Shown here: piece after piece, positions 1-8,269 of the stretch
Numbering within the stretch: position 1 is the stretch's first letter
Layout: each line of letters starts with the position of its first letter
Source of the DNA: Shewanella algae
GTDB taxonomy: Bacteria; Pseudomonadota; Gammaproteobacteria; Enterobacterales; Shewanellaceae
Direction: 5' to 3'
NCBI RefSeq assembly: GCF_009183365.2
Contig: NZ_CP068230.1
Coordinates: 4,803,001 to 4,867,000 of the forward strand
Length of the DNA: 64,000 nt
Made by a program: the position numbers and the translations under genes
Notes under the pieces: generated by a model
The model's input: the letters and a program-made list of their open reading frames with translations, nothing else
Told to the model about the DNA's origin: nothing
The model's database searches: none

Positions 1-1151
1 GTAACGGTTGCCGTGGTTTCTGTCATACCGTAACCACAGAGTACCGGCAGGTTAATGGCCGCAAAGAACGCACTCACTTTGGCATCCAAAGCCGCGCCGC
101 CACAGGGCATCAGCTGCAGGCGACCACCGAGAGCGGCTCTGAGTTTGCCGTAAACCAACTTGTCGGCCAGGCGCCATTGCAACGACAACCAGGCACTGGG
201 TTTGGCCCGGCCCTGCATAACCTCAAACTGGCGCTCGCCCACTGACAATGCCCAGGCAAATAACTTGCGGCGACCATTTCCGGCTCGGGCAACTTTGTCC
301 TGCACCGCGCTGTATACCTTCTCCAGGAATCTGGGCACCACACACAGGGTGTGAGGACGCACGGCGGCGATGGCTTCTTTGACTCTTTGAGTGTCGGCAA
401 GATAAACGTTACGGCCACCACGACTGAGCACATAGAAGCTCCAACCCCGCTCGTAAACATGGCTCAGGGGCAGGAAAACCAGTGACACCTGGTCACTGCT
501 GAAGGGGATCTTCTGTTGATGCTGGCGCATGGCCGAGGCGAAGTTACGCTGATCCAGCATCACCCCCTTGGGATCGCCGGTCGTACCTGAGGTATAGATA
601 AGAGTCAGCAGATCATCCAGCGTGGCGCTCTGTTCCCTGGAGGCCAGCTCAGTGCGCGCTTCTTCGGGCACTGTTTGCTCTAGCAGGGTGTCCAGGTGTT
701 GATGATGGGGCTGCTTGAGGGTGACTTGCTTGTCAAACACCACCACGCAATTCAGTGTCGGGCACAAGGACTCCAACTCACAAGCCAGTTCATACTGAGC
801 TTTGTTGTCCACAAACAATAGTTTGGCACCGGCATCATTGATGATATAAGCAGCTTGCTCCAGGGTGGAGGTAGGGTAAACCGGCACCACAACACCGCGG
901 GCACGGATCACACCGACATCGACACAGGTCCATTGCGGGCAGTTGTGGGACAAGATCACGGCGCGATCCTGAACCTCAAAGCCATTGGCAATCAGAGTTC
1001 CGGCAATGGCAGCACTGATACGGTTAAATTCATTCCAGCTGACCTTATCCCAAGGCGCAGCCATTTCGAAGCCTTCCAGGGCGATATGCTCTGCGCGCGC
1101 TTTAAGCTGCTGGCGCAAGAGATGGGTGATTCTGTACTGCTCTAGAGACAT
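1..1151 (-). CDS. AMP-dependent acyl-CoA synthetase (long-chain fatty acid-CoA ligase type), 3' end cut by window
   Basis: The reading frame is open from an ATG at 1151 down to the window edge, giving about 383 N-terminal residues. It carries the adenylate-forming signature YTSGTTGDPKGVM (about residue 190-200) and, at the very edge, the A5-type motif YGMTETTATV. The family activates a fatty acid with ATP to an acyl-adenylate and then to acyl-CoA. Full-length members of the long-chain type have about 550-600 residues, so roughly a third is missing beyond the edge. The start MSLEQYRITHLL is the first ATG in frame. It is transcribed away from the GntR gene block, separated by 380 bp. Chain-length specificity cannot be told; FadD/FAA1-like is the best description. 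Confidence 0.9.
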   Translation of the reverse strand, partial: MSLEQYRITHLLRQQLKARAEHIALEGFEMAAPWDKVSWNEFNRISAAIAGTLIANGFEVQDRAVILSHNCPQWTCVDVGVIRARGVVVPVYPTSTLEQAAYIINDAGAKLLFVDNKAQYELACELESLCPTLNCVVVFDKQVTLKQPHHQHLDTLLEQTVPEEARTELASREQSATLDDLLTLIYTSGTTGDPKGVMLDQRNFASAMRQHQQKIPFSSDQVSLVFLPLSHVYERGWSFYVLSRGGRNVYLADTQRVKEAIAAVRPHTLCVVPRFLEKVYSAVQDKVARAGNGRRKLFAWALSVGERQFEVMQGRAKPSAWLSLQWRLADKLVYGKLRAALGGRLQLMPCGGAALDAKVSAFFAAINLPVLCGYGMTETTATV

Positions 1152-1534
1152 AACTCGGTTTACCTTTTTAGCTTACAGCTGTTCCGCTTTTGAGATTCTA
1201 CCCCAAGGCTCAGGCAAACATAAGAGCTTTTGCTCTAATTCCGTACAGTATCACGCTCCACTCATAGAGATCAGACCAGTTGTTATATCAGGGTTCCAGT
1301 ACTTCTGTACGCCATAATCTATTGCGGCCAAGATGAAACAACGCCCTTGGTAAAGAGCAGCCTGACCCGCGCCACCGCAGCTAAGGAAGGTGCCTTGAAC
1401 GCCAATTGCTGTGCAAGCCACTCTCTACAAAAGAGAAGGCCACGAGGACTTATTCGCACCTTCCCTAAGACTCACAGTCCAATCTTGGCGAAATGCAATA
1501 ATCGCCCGGCCGGCTGCTTCATACTTGTTCCCTG
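1152..1534. other. intergenic region with a short mobile-element-like repeat
   Basis: No convincing gene. The stretch lies between the start of the acyl-CoA synthetase gene and the 3' end of the GntR gene. Its right half is filled by an 89-bp repeat with inverted ends (1381-1469). The left half should hold the synthetase promoter, but I could not pick a clear -10/-35 pair. Open frames here read through the repeat and look spurious. Confidence 0.6.
1381..1469. repeat. MITE-like repeat, copy A
   Basis: An 89-bp unit is bounded by CTAAGGAAGGTGC (1381-1393) and GCACCTTCCCTAAG (1456-1469), whose reverse complement is CTTAGGGAAGGTGC, so the ends are imperfect inverted repeats. Its interior (1393-1450) recurs in inverted orientation at about 52963-53022. 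Its right end (1439-1469) recurs almost base for base at 53084-53115. It looks like an internally deleted, non-autonomous derivative of an insertion sequence; no transposase is present. Confidence 0.65.
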
Positions 1535-1918
1535 TTATTCCTTGGTTCGGGGCCAATGTTTGACTATCAACTGTTGCAGCCCCTGTTGCGACAACCCCAA
1601 TTGCTGCGCCGTTGCCAACAAGTCTTCAAGCTGCGGCATTATAATGGCCTCGGCCGACAAATTCTGATGGGCCCGGCGCTGGGCTACCCGGGTTGCCTGG
1701 CCGCGTCGCCGCTCCAGCCATCCCTGCTCCACCAACTGTTTCACCGCCCTGGAAACTGTCATGGGGTTTACAGCCAGATGCTCAGCCATCTGCCGCACCG
1801 AGGGCAATACGGTTTCCTCGGGCAGTTGGCCGCCGACAATCAGATGGATAATCTGCTCGCTCAATTGACGGTAGATGGGTTCGCCGCTGCCGGGGTTGAC
1901 ATGCAATAGTTCTAACAT
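1535..1918 (-). CDS. GntR-family transcriptional regulator, YtrA subfamily
   Basis: The 127-residue protein has an N-terminal winged helix of GntR type: EPIYRQLSEQIIHLIVGG, then LPSVRQMAEHLAVNPMTVSR, then the wing LVEQGWLERRRGQATRVA. Only a short tail of about 50 residues follows, which is the mark of the small YtrA subfamily. YtrA-type members usually repress an adjacent ABC transporter operon. Here the gene is divergent from a secreted hydrolase and a NatAB-like exporter (2002-5356), with only 83 bp between the two start codons and a perfect palindrome in that gap. Autoregulation and control of the exporter operon are inferred from this arrangement. The effector is unknown. Confidence 0.9.
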   Translation of the reverse strand: MLELLHVNPGSGEPIYRQLSEQIIHLIVGGQLPEETVLPSVRQMAEHLAVNPMTVSRAVKQLVEQGWLERRRGQATRVAQRRAHQNLSAEAIIMPQLEDLLATAQQLGLSQQGLQQLIVKHWPRTKE

Positions 1919-1923
1919 TAGCC

Positions 1924-1952
1924 TTGAAACACTGTATTAATACATTGATACA
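1924..1952 (+). promoter_or_regulatory. divergent promoter with GntR/YtrA-type operator
   Basis: TGTATTAATACA (1933-1944) is a perfect 12-bp palindrome followed by TTGATACA. A possible promoter is TTGAAA (1924-1929), 17 bp, GATACA (1947-1952), which puts the palindrome between -35 and -10, a repressing position. Its binding by the adjacent regulator is inferred. Confidence 0.55.
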
Positions 1953-2001
1953 CCAATAAAACTAACACACTCCGGCAGGAATGCCAAAAAGGAACACAAG
2001 C

Positions 2002-3492
2002 ATGAAGCAAAGGAACTTTGGCCGGCACCACAGGCTTGCCGTAACCAGCATGCTGCTGTTGGCACTGGGGCTTTGTTGGACGCCGCTGAGTCAGGCACAG
2101 ACAGCTTCCGAAAGCACGGGCTGTTATGTCGATGGTCTGTCTGAACGTCTGCGTTGCGGCACGATTCGAGTACCGGAGGATCCGCAAAAGCCCGAAGGGC
2201 GCCAGTTGGCAATCCACTATGCCGTCTTGCCGGCAATCAAGAATACCGCCCCCAATGAAGCCGTACTGGCCATCGCCGGCGGGCCGGGACAGTCGGCCAT
2301 CGAAAATGCCGCCACCTTCAACCTGATCTTAAGCAAAGTGCGTCAAAACCGGGACATATTGCTGATAGATCAGCGCGGCACCGGCCAGTCCAACGCCCTT
2401 GAGTGTGCGGCGTTGGATCTGGAACAAACCCTGGCCTATAACGACGAAGCGCTCGATGTCGAACAGGAAACCCGTAACTGCCTGAGTAAGTTGGATGCCG
2501 ACATCAGCCAATACGGCAGCGAGCAGGCATTGCACGACTTCGAAGCAGTTCGCCGGCATCTGGGTTATCAGAAGCTGCACCTTTATGGCATCTCCTACGG
2601 CAGCCGCATGGCTCAGCTCTATATGCGCCACTATCCCGAGGCACTCAAGACAGTGACCCTGGATGGCGTCGTGCCTATGCAGCAGAGTGTGCTGGCCATA
2701 GGTGCCGCCATTGGCCGGGCCCAGGATCTGCTGCTGAGCGATTGTGAGCAGGACGCTTTGTGCGCTCAGACCTACCCACAGCTGCGTCAGGAACTGAACC
2801 AGCTGGCCGAGCGCCTGGGGCAACATGCGGTGATGAAGAAGGTGCCTCATCCGGTAACCGGTGATATCGCCATGCTGACCCTGACCCGTAGCAAGCTGCT
2901 TGGCAGCCTGAGAATGGCGCTCTACAGCCCCTCGGTCAGAGCTCTGCTGCCCTACGCCATCCACCGGGCGGCCATGGAGGAATACCAACCTCTGCTGGGA
3001 TTAATGGCTCTCAGTGTCGATAGCACAGGTATCGCCATGGGCATGCACGCCGCCGTGGTTTGCGGTGAAGATTGGCCCAGATTGACCGCCGCCGAGCGCC
3101 AACAGGCAGAGGCCAGCGTCATAGGCAAAGAGATGCTCAGCAGCCTGGACAGAAGCTGCCCTATCTGGAATGTCCCGGCCGCGGCGGCCACCTTTGCCGA
3201 GCCGATAGCCAGCGATATCCCCACTCTGTTGCTTTCCGGAGCCAAGGACCCCGCCACGCCGCCTTCCTGGGGTGAGCTGGCCATGGCTCAGTTGAGCAAC
3301 GCCAGACACTTGATCTCCCCCTATGCCACCCATGGTGTTGCCGCCCAGTCCTGCGCCAATGAGCTGATCGCCGAGCTGGTCAAGGGCACGGCGCCGGACA
3401 AGTTGGACGGCGAGTGTCTCAACAAAGATGTGCGTCGCAGTTTCTATCTCAACGCCAGCACAGTGGAAGCCATTCCAGGAGGAACAAAATGA
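2002..3492 (+). CDS. secreted alpha/beta hydrolase with TAP-like C-terminal domain (aminopeptidase-type)
   Basis: The start is set at 2002, not at the in-frame ATG at 1981, because AGGA lies 8 bases before 2002 while 1981 lacks a usable spacing. The product is about 496 residues. It begins with a Sec signal peptide (hydrophobic MLLLALGLCW, cleavage likely after LSQA). It has the oxyanion motif GGPGQS, the nucleophile elbow GISYGSRMA, and a C-terminal TAP-like region with DPATPP and a late His in ATHGVAA, completing a Ser-Asp-His triad. This is the architecture of the proline iminopeptidase/tripeptidyl aminopeptidase group, acting in the periplasm. It overlaps the following ABC ATPase gene by 4 bp, so enzyme and exporter are made together. 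The substrate is unknown. Confidence 0.85.
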   Translation: MKQRNFGRHHRLAVTSMLLLALGLCWTPLSQAQTASESTGCYVDGLSERLRCGTIRVPEDPQKPEGRQLAIHYAVLPAIKNTAPNEAVLAIAGGPGQSAIENAATFNLILSKVRQNRDILLIDQRGTGQSNALECAALDLEQTLAYNDEALDVEQETRNCLSKLDADISQYGSEQALHDFEAVRRHLGYQKLHLYGISYGSRMAQLYMRHYPEALKTVTLDGVVPMQQSVLAIGAAIGRAQDLLLSDCEQDALCAQTYPQLRQELNQLAERLGQHAVMKKVPHPVTGDIAMLTLTRSKLLGSLRMALYSPSVRALLPYAIHRAAMEEYQPLLGLMALSVDSTGIAMGMHAAVVCGEDWPRLTAAERQQAEASVIGKEMLSSLDRSCPIWNVPAAAATFAEPIASDIPTLLLSGAKDPATPPSWGELAMAQLSNARHLISPYATHGVAAQSCANELIAELVKGTAPDKLDGECLNKDVRRSFYLNASTVEAIPGGTK

Positions 3493-4223
3493 TCAAGGTG
3501 ACCAATCTGAGTAAGCGTATTGGCAAGGTTCAAGCCCTGGATGGCCTGAGTTTCAGCGCCGAAGATGGCATGATTACCGGCCTGCTCGGCCCCAATGGCG
3601 CCGGCAAGACTACCTGCCTGCGCACTGTGTTTGGCCTGCTGAAACCGGATGAAGGCATAGCCGAAGTCGACGGTATAGATGTCGGCCGCAATCCACTGGC
3701 GGCCAAGCAGCAACTGGGGTTGTTTCCGGATCCCTTCGGCCTCTATGAACGCCTGAGTCCGAGGGAATATATTCGTTTCTTCGCCGAACTCAGCGGCATG
3801 CCGAGCAAGGCCGCCAAGCAGGCGACTGCCGATGTGCTCGGCAAACTCAAGATGGACGATATTGCCGACCGCCACTGCAAGGGCTTTTCCCAGGGACAGC
3901 GGATGAAGACGGCACTGGCTCAGGCCATAGTGCATCAACCGACCAATATTATTCTCGACGAACCCACCCGCGGGCTGGATGTGATGAGCACCCGGGTACT
4001 GCGGGAGCTACTGTTGGATCTCAAACGCCAGGGCCACTGTGTGTTGTTCTCCAGCCATGTGATGCAGGAGGTAGCCGCTCTCTGTGACAAGGTGATAGTC
4101 ATGACCCAGGGACGCGTGGTGGCCGTTGGCAGCCCGGCCGATCTATGCCGTCAAACCGGTAAGGAGTCATTGGAAGATGCCTTTATACAACTGATAGGCA
4201 CGGATGAGGGGATAGCCGCATGA
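3489..4223 (+). CDS. ABC transporter ATP-binding protein, NatA-like
   Basis: The 244-residue ATPase starts at 3489 (MIKVTNLSKRIGKVQALDGL) with AGGAGG 7 bases upstream; a longer open frame upstream overlaps the hydrolase and is not used. Walker A is GPNGAGKTT. The signature is FSQGQRMK, a variant of LSGGQ often seen in NatA-type exporters. Walker B is NIILDEPTRGLD, and the switch His is in LFSSHVMQEV. It pairs with the permease that overlaps its 3' end by 4 bp. NatAB exports sodium in Bacillus; here the cargo is not shown. Confidence 0.92.
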   Translation: MIKVTNLSKRIGKVQALDGLSFSAEDGMITGLLGPNGAGKTTCLRTVFGLLKPDEGIAEVDGIDVGRNPLAAKQQLGLFPDPFGLYERLSPREYIRFFAELSGMPSKAAKQATADVLGKLKMDDIADRHCKGFSQGQRMKTALAQAIVHQPTNIILDEPTRGLDVMSTRVLRELLLDLKRQGHCVLFSSHVMQEVAALCDKVIVMTQGRVVAVGSPADLCRQTGKESLEDAFIQLIGTDEGIAA

Positions 4224-5356
4224 TGAGTCGACTCTTGACACTGGTTCGCAAAGAACTGCTGGATGCCGCCCGCGACAAGCGTTCTGTGATGGCCGGTCTC
4301 TACTATGCCATAGGCACGCCGTTGATCATGTGCGGTCTGTTTGTGGTGCTGATTGGTCAGCTCTCCAGCCCGGATGATCTGCAAATTCGCATAGACAACG
4401 CCGAACAGGCGCCGGATCTGGTGCGCTATCTCGGCCAGAAGGGGATCAATCAGGACAGCGGCGAGCAGGCAGGCGCTCTGATACTGCAGATAAGCGAGCA
4501 ATATCGGGCGCAGATGGCCAAAGGCGAAAGGGCCGAGGTGATCCTGATAGCCGACAACTCGGATGAAAAGCTGCAGAAATCGATTCGCCGTCTGGAGCGG
4601 GCGCTGCAGGGTTACTCCTCCGAAATGGGCAGCCTGCGCCTGCTGGCCCGCGGCATAGATCCCAGGATAATGCAGCCGATTAAGGTGCAATTGCAGGATC
4701 AGGCCACGCCAGACTCCAAGGGCGGAATGATCCTCGGAATCGCCATCTTCACCATGATCTACTCGGTATTTATTTCCGGGATGAATCTGGCGATAGATAC
4801 CAGTGCCGGCGAACGTGAACGCAACTCATTGGCGCTGTTGCTGAGTCACCCTGTCACCCCGAGGCAATTGGTGATCTCCAAGCTGCTGGCGGTGACAGTG
4901 TTTGCCATGTTGGGCTTGATCCTGATTTTGCTGATCTCCAAGTTTGCCTATCCCATGGTGCCCTGGCAGGAACTCGGCTTCAGCATCAGTATCAGCGCCG
5001 AGTTTATCGCCCTGATGCTGTTGATAGGCTTGCCGGTCGCCCTGCTGGCCGCCAGCATGCAGCTGTTTGTGTCCTTCCTGGCCAAGACCTTCAAGGAAGC
5101 CCAGTCCTATCTGACCATAGTGCTGTTCGTGCCCTTGGCCCTGGCAATGACCGCCAGTTACGACATAGCGCCGGACACCTTGCAGTGGTTGCCGGTTTCG
5201 GGGCAGCAACAGGCATTGATGGCCTTTATCAAGGGTAAGGAGTTGCCGCTGCTGCAGCTGTTGGTATCCAGCTTGCTGACGTTGGCTATAGCCGCAGCCC
5301 TGGTGCTGGGGCTGGAGCGCTCCCTCAAGAGCGAAAAGGTGGTGTTTGGCCTCTGA
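4220..5356 (+). CDS. ABC-2 type exporter permease, NatB-like
   Basis: The 378-residue protein has one N-terminal membrane helix (about residues 26-46), a large extracytoplasmic loop (about 47-165), and five or so further helices in the C-terminal half starting at GGMILGIAIFTMIYSVFISGM. The motif GERERNSLALLLSHPV matches the conserved amphipathic segment of ABC-2/NatB permeases. It starts inside the stop codon of the ATPase gene (ATGA), so the two are translationally coupled. It completes the operon headed by the secreted hydrolase and faces a GntR regulator. A drug, peptide or ion could be the substrate. Confidence 0.9.
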   Translation: MMSRLLTLVRKELLDAARDKRSVMAGLYYAIGTPLIMCGLFVVLIGQLSSPDDLQIRIDNAEQAPDLVRYLGQKGINQDSGEQAGALILQISEQYRAQMAKGERAEVILIADNSDEKLQKSIRRLERALQGYSSEMGSLRLLARGIDPRIMQPIKVQLQDQATPDSKGGMILGIAIFTMIYSVFISGMNLAIDTSAGERERNSLALLLSHPVTPRQLVISKLLAVTVFAMLGLILILLISKFAYPMVPWQELGFSISISAEFIALMLLIGLPVALLAASMQLFVSFLAKTFKEAQSYLTIVLFVPLALAMTASYDIAPDTLQWLPVSGQQQALMAFIKGKELPLLQLLVSSLLTLAIAAALVLGLERSLKSEKVVFGL

Positions 5357-5380
5357 TCCAAACCCCAAGGCCGCAAAAGA

Positions 5381-5415
5381 AAAGGCAAGCCGAGATTCAG
5401 TGTTGGCTTGCCTTT
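5381..5415 (-). terminator. rho-independent terminator, mainly for mog
   Basis: AAAGGCAAGCC (5381-5391) pairs with GGCTTGCCTTT (5405-5415). On the minus strand the stem is followed by TTTTCTTTT, so it fits the end of mog. On the plus strand the T-run is short, so it may act weakly for the permease operon too. Confidence 0.75.
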
Positions 5416-5486
5416 CGATTGCCGAAACCCCGAAACCCGCCCCCCGAAACCCAAGGGTATCGGCAGGATAAAAACCGGGGTGGCGC

Positions 5487-6020
5487 TTATTTCGCCTTGG
5501 GACGAAACGGCTTGATCACTGTCTCGTCGCATTCGAGGAAGGGGCCTTCCATCAAATCTATGCAGTAAGGAATCGCCGGGAATACCGCATCCAGGCACTC
5601 ACGAATCGACTTGGGCTTACCCGGTAAGTTGACTATCAGGGTGTCGTCTCTCAGCCCGGCGGTTTGCCGTGACAGAATCGCCGTTGGAACAAACTTGAGT
5701 GACTCGGCGCGCATCAGCTCGCCAAAGCCAGGCATCATACGGTCGCACACGGCTTCGGTCGCCTCGGGCGTAACATCGCGCTTGGCCGGCCCTGTTCCCC
5801 CAGTGGTCACCACCAGACAACAGCCGTCTTCATCGGCCATCCGCTTGAGGGTGGCTTCAATCACCGCCCTCTCGTCCGGGATCACTTCATAAACACTTTC
5901 CCACTCACTGGTGAGATAAGCATTGAGAGTCTCTATGATCGCCTTACCGGAAATGTCTTCATAGACTCCGGCGCTGGCACGGTCACTAACGGTTACTATC
6001 CCGATTTTGGCTTTGGCCAT
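5487..6020 (-). CDS. mog: molybdopterin adenylyltransferase
   Basis: The 177-residue protein starts at MAKAKIGIVTVSDRASAG (6020), preceded by an AAGGGGAA ribosome site; the open frame extends 18 codons further but without support. Mog activates molybdopterin by adenylylation before MoeA inserts the metal. The hallmark TTGGTGPAKRDVTPEA and the later NLPGKPKSIRE of the MoaB/Mog fold are present. It stands apart from the large molybdenum cofactor cluster at 40-46 kb and is a single gene ending at the hairpin at 5381-5415. Confidence 0.95.
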   Translation of the reverse strand: MAKAKIGIVTVSDRASAGVYEDISGKAIIETLNAYLTSEWESVYEVIPDERAVIEATLKRMADEDGCCLVVTTGGTGPAKRDVTPEATEAVCDRMMPGFGELMRAESLKFVPTAILSRQTAGLRDDTLIVNLPGKPKSIRECLDAVFPAIPYCIDLMEGPFLECDETVIKPFRPKAK

Positions 6021-6093
6021 GCTGTTCCCCTTGGCAAAAATGCTTGTGTTGCAGTGGCGCCTAACATACCACAATTAGGCTTTCCTGCCCCCA

Positions 6094-6933
6094 TCAGCGG
6101 GAGCATTTTGTCGTCTCGGGGGCGGGAGTCTCAAGAGGCTTGGTTCTCAAGCGGTGCCAGGCGCTCAATACCAGCAGATACAGGGTCGCCACCACAAACG
6201 CCAGCACAGTTCCCCAGGCAATGCCGAGCAGCGGATAGAGCCAGCTCACCGCAATCACATAATACATGAGCGACCCCAGGCCTCTGGGATAATGCTTGAT
6301 AATGGTTTGCGCCTGCGGCGCACCATAGGCCAGATGAATGATCAACAGAAAAGGATAAAGCGTAATGGGGAAAGCGGCCAGAATACCGGCCTGAGCCGGC
6401 GTCAACAGTTTGGCTGCCGCCGTGACAAACAGCACTATCATGGCGGCCGCCGCAGCCCTAAGCAGCAATACCAGCGGGCTGAGTCGAACGGGCTTGGCCA
6501 CAGTGGCGTCCGGTATTTTGGCAAGCACCAAGCCCACAAGCACTATCGCCAGCAGCAGCGCCAGGCTTCCGCCGAGGAGATTAAGATTCAACAGACTCAG
6601 AAGATAGCCACTGAGGCCAAAGGCCAGCAATCCCAGCCCTGAACCCAGCAGCGCCACCAAAGGCAGTGGCCGCTCGCCGCCGAGACGAATACCCAGGGCA
6701 TAACCACAAATCAGCAGCAACGAAGCGATAAAACCGGACAAGGCCGCGGTGGCACTGGCGGCGGCAAAGGGCTCACCCAATTCAATGCCGATAAAAAACA
6801 GCGCGATAGCCGTACCCAGTGGATAGCCGGATAAAATACCCGCCACTCTGGGGCTGACCCGCTCGGCCACCAGCGACAGGCCCACCACGGCTATAATGGC
6901 GGTAGCTATTTTGGCGAGTAACAGGCTATCCAT
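6094..6933 (-). CDS. polytopic membrane protein with an internal duplication, function unknown
   Basis: The 279-residue, almost wholly hydrophobic protein has about eight to ten predicted membrane helices. Two halves share a motif: AGILSGYPLG at residues 31-40 and AGILAAFPIT at 182-191, each after a short polar SP/TP turn and followed by a long helix. This is an internal repeat of the kind seen in small transporters. The C-terminal tail is short and basic. I do not recognise the family with certainty; weak resemblance to GlpM/DUF3147-like proteins is possible. It is 16 bp from the NlpC lipoprotein gene upstream, so both are probably co-transcribed. Confidence 0.7.
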   Translation of the reverse strand: MDSLLLAKIATAIIAVVGLSLVAERVSPRVAGILSGYPLGTAIALFFIGIELGEPFAAASATAALSGFIASLLLICGYALGIRLGGERPLPLVALLGSGLGLLAFGLSGYLLSLLNLNLLGGSLALLLAIVLVGLVLAKIPDATVAKPVRLSPLVLLLRAAAAAMIVLFVTAAAKLLTPAQAGILAAFPITLYPFLLIIHLAYGAPQAQTIIKHYPRGLGSLMYYVIAVSWLYPLLGIAWGTVLAFVVATLYLLVLSAWHRLRTKPLETPAPETTKCSR

Positions 6934-6949
6934 CTCCCTTCTCCCGACA

Positions 6950-7465
6950 CTAGAGCAGACGCCTGGCCTGCCAATATTTTTGCTTCCAGTAGCTGTTATC
7001 CAGCGATGAGATCATCACCCCCTGACTGGTAGAAGCGTGCATAAACTCATTGTTGCCTATGTAGATCCCCACATGGCGGCTACTCCAGCCAGTCTTGAAG
7101 AACAGGAGATCGCCCACCTTGAGCTGACTTTTCTTGACCGCGAACCCCAGCTTGCGCTGTTCATCCACGGTGCGCGGCAGCATGATGTCGCTCAATCGCC
7201 GGTAAGTCAGGCTGACAAAGCCCGAACAGTCGACACCTCGCTTGCTCATGCCTCCCAAACGATAGGGAACCCCATGCCATTCTCGCTGCATCGTCAGCAG
7301 CTGCTGCTGTGACAGGGGCGCTTGGTCAGAGCGCTTGGCTTCGGACTCTGTGCCGTCTTGGGGCTTAGCCACAGTAGCCGGAGCGGAAACAGGATCGGGA
7401 CGACCGGAACAGCCACTCAGGGCGCCCAACAACAGGAATGTCGCCAATATCTGCCACAGCTGCAT
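6950..7465 (-). CDS. NlpC/P60 family lipoprotein (cell-wall endopeptidase)
   Basis: The 171-residue protein has a lipoprotein signal with lipobox LSGC (Cys about residue 19), a linker rich in Pro/Ala/Glu/Ser, then the NlpC/P60 domain. The catalytic Cys is in RGVDCSGFVSL, the His in SSRHVGIYIG, and a third polar site near NEFMHAS. It resembles Spr/MepS and NlpC, which cut between meso-Dap and D-Ala or related bonds in peptidoglycan from the outer membrane side. Length and domain fit. Which wall bond it cuts is not deducible. The membrane-protein gene lies directly downstream. Confidence 0.92.
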   Translation of the reverse strand: MQLWQILATFLLLGALSGCSGRPDPVSAPATVAKPQDGTESEAKRSDQAPLSQQQLLTMQREWHGVPYRLGGMSKRGVDCSGFVSLTYRRLSDIMLPRTVDEQRKLGFAVKKSQLKVGDLLFFKTGWSSRHVGIYIGNNEFMHASTSQGVMISSLDNSYWKQKYWQARRLL

Positions 7466-7540
7466 GCACTTTCCAACTCAGATGCCATTGAAGAACCCCT
7501 AATGTGCAATAAGCCGCCGATATTTGCAAAATAGTCCCGA

Positions 7541-8161
7541 CTAATGTTTGAGAATACCACCAAGGAAAATATCCACTATCGAAGCCACCAAGACTTCACG
7601 CTCACTGCCGGTCAAAGGTTGCCTCAGTCCCAAAGCCACTTTGAAATAAAGATTGTCGCGCAAAGTACCAACAAAATGTTCAGCTGCCAGATGACAGTCA
7701 ATCTCCCTGAGTTCTCCACGTTTGGCAGCCGCCTCCAGCAACTGCGCCAGCTGTTGCACTGCCCGTTTTGGCCCCTGTTCGAAGAAGAGTTGTCCCAGTT
7801 CCGGAAAACGTTGGGACTCCTGCAGGGCTGTGCGGTACATCACCAGCATCTGCGGGCGACTATAGAGTTCCAGCAGCCTCAGCCCCAACTGTCGCATCAA
7901 GGGTTCCAGCTTTTGCTCCTCTGAAGCCGGAATGCTCATGGCTGCCATCATCTCGCTGGCACAGTCATTTACCAGAGCCTTGAACAGACCCTCTTTGTTG
8001 CCGAATTCGGTATAGATACTGCGCTTGGAGCCACCAACCTTGTCAATGATGGCATCTATGCTGGTCGCGGCATAACCCAGCTCAAAGAACAGCTCACTGG
8101 CCACAGCCAATATTGCCTTTCTACGCTCATCAGAACTTAACCTATTGTTTAACTGAGACAT
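7541..8161 (-). CDS. TetR-family regulator of the adjacent EmrAB-like pump
   Basis: The 206-residue protein starts at MSQLNNRLSSDERRKAIL (8161); an upstream ATG in frame at 8221 would lie inside the operator region and is less likely. Residues 10-60 form the TetR helix-turn-helix (ILAVASELFFELGYAATS, then IIDKVGGSKRSIYTEFGNK). The C-terminal half resembles the AcrR-type ligand domain. The gene is divergent from an HlyD/MFS pair, and two identical-pattern inverted repeats lie in the 108-bp gap. Repression of both itself and the pump, relieved by a toxic ligand, is inferred. Confidence 0.92.
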   Translation of the reverse strand: MSQLNNRLSSDERRKAILAVASELFFELGYAATSIDAIIDKVGGSKRSIYTEFGNKEGLFKALVNDCASEMMAAMSIPASEEQKLEPLMRQLGLRLLELYSRPQMLVMYRTALQESQRFPELGQLFFEQGPKRAVQQLAQLLEAAAKRGELREIDCHLAAEHFVGTLRDNLYFKVALGLRQPLTGSEREVLVASIVDIFLGGILKH

Positions 8162-8196
8162 ATTAATATTCCACTTCTCAAACAATCTACAAACAC

Positions 8197-8254
8197 TTGA
8201 CTTGGTAATATACGTTACCATATCCTTTCGAGCAATTGGTAACCGTGATTACCA
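8197..8254 (+). promoter_or_regulatory. two TetR operators and pump promoter
   Basis: Two copies of TGGTAA-N6-TTACCA occur at 8203-8220 and 8237-8254, 34 bp centre to centre. The first sits exactly between TTGACT (8197-8202) and TATCCT (8221-8226). The second extends to TTGGTAA-N6-TTACCAA and ends 15 bp before the emrA-like start codon. Confidence 0.75.
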
Positions 8255-8269
8255 AAAAAGGAACCCATT

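Noticed and set aside
985..1667. Open frames across 985-1667 on the plus strand
   Set aside because: They lie over the acyl-CoA synthetase and GntR genes in other frames or over the repeat at 1381-1469, with no protein-like composition.
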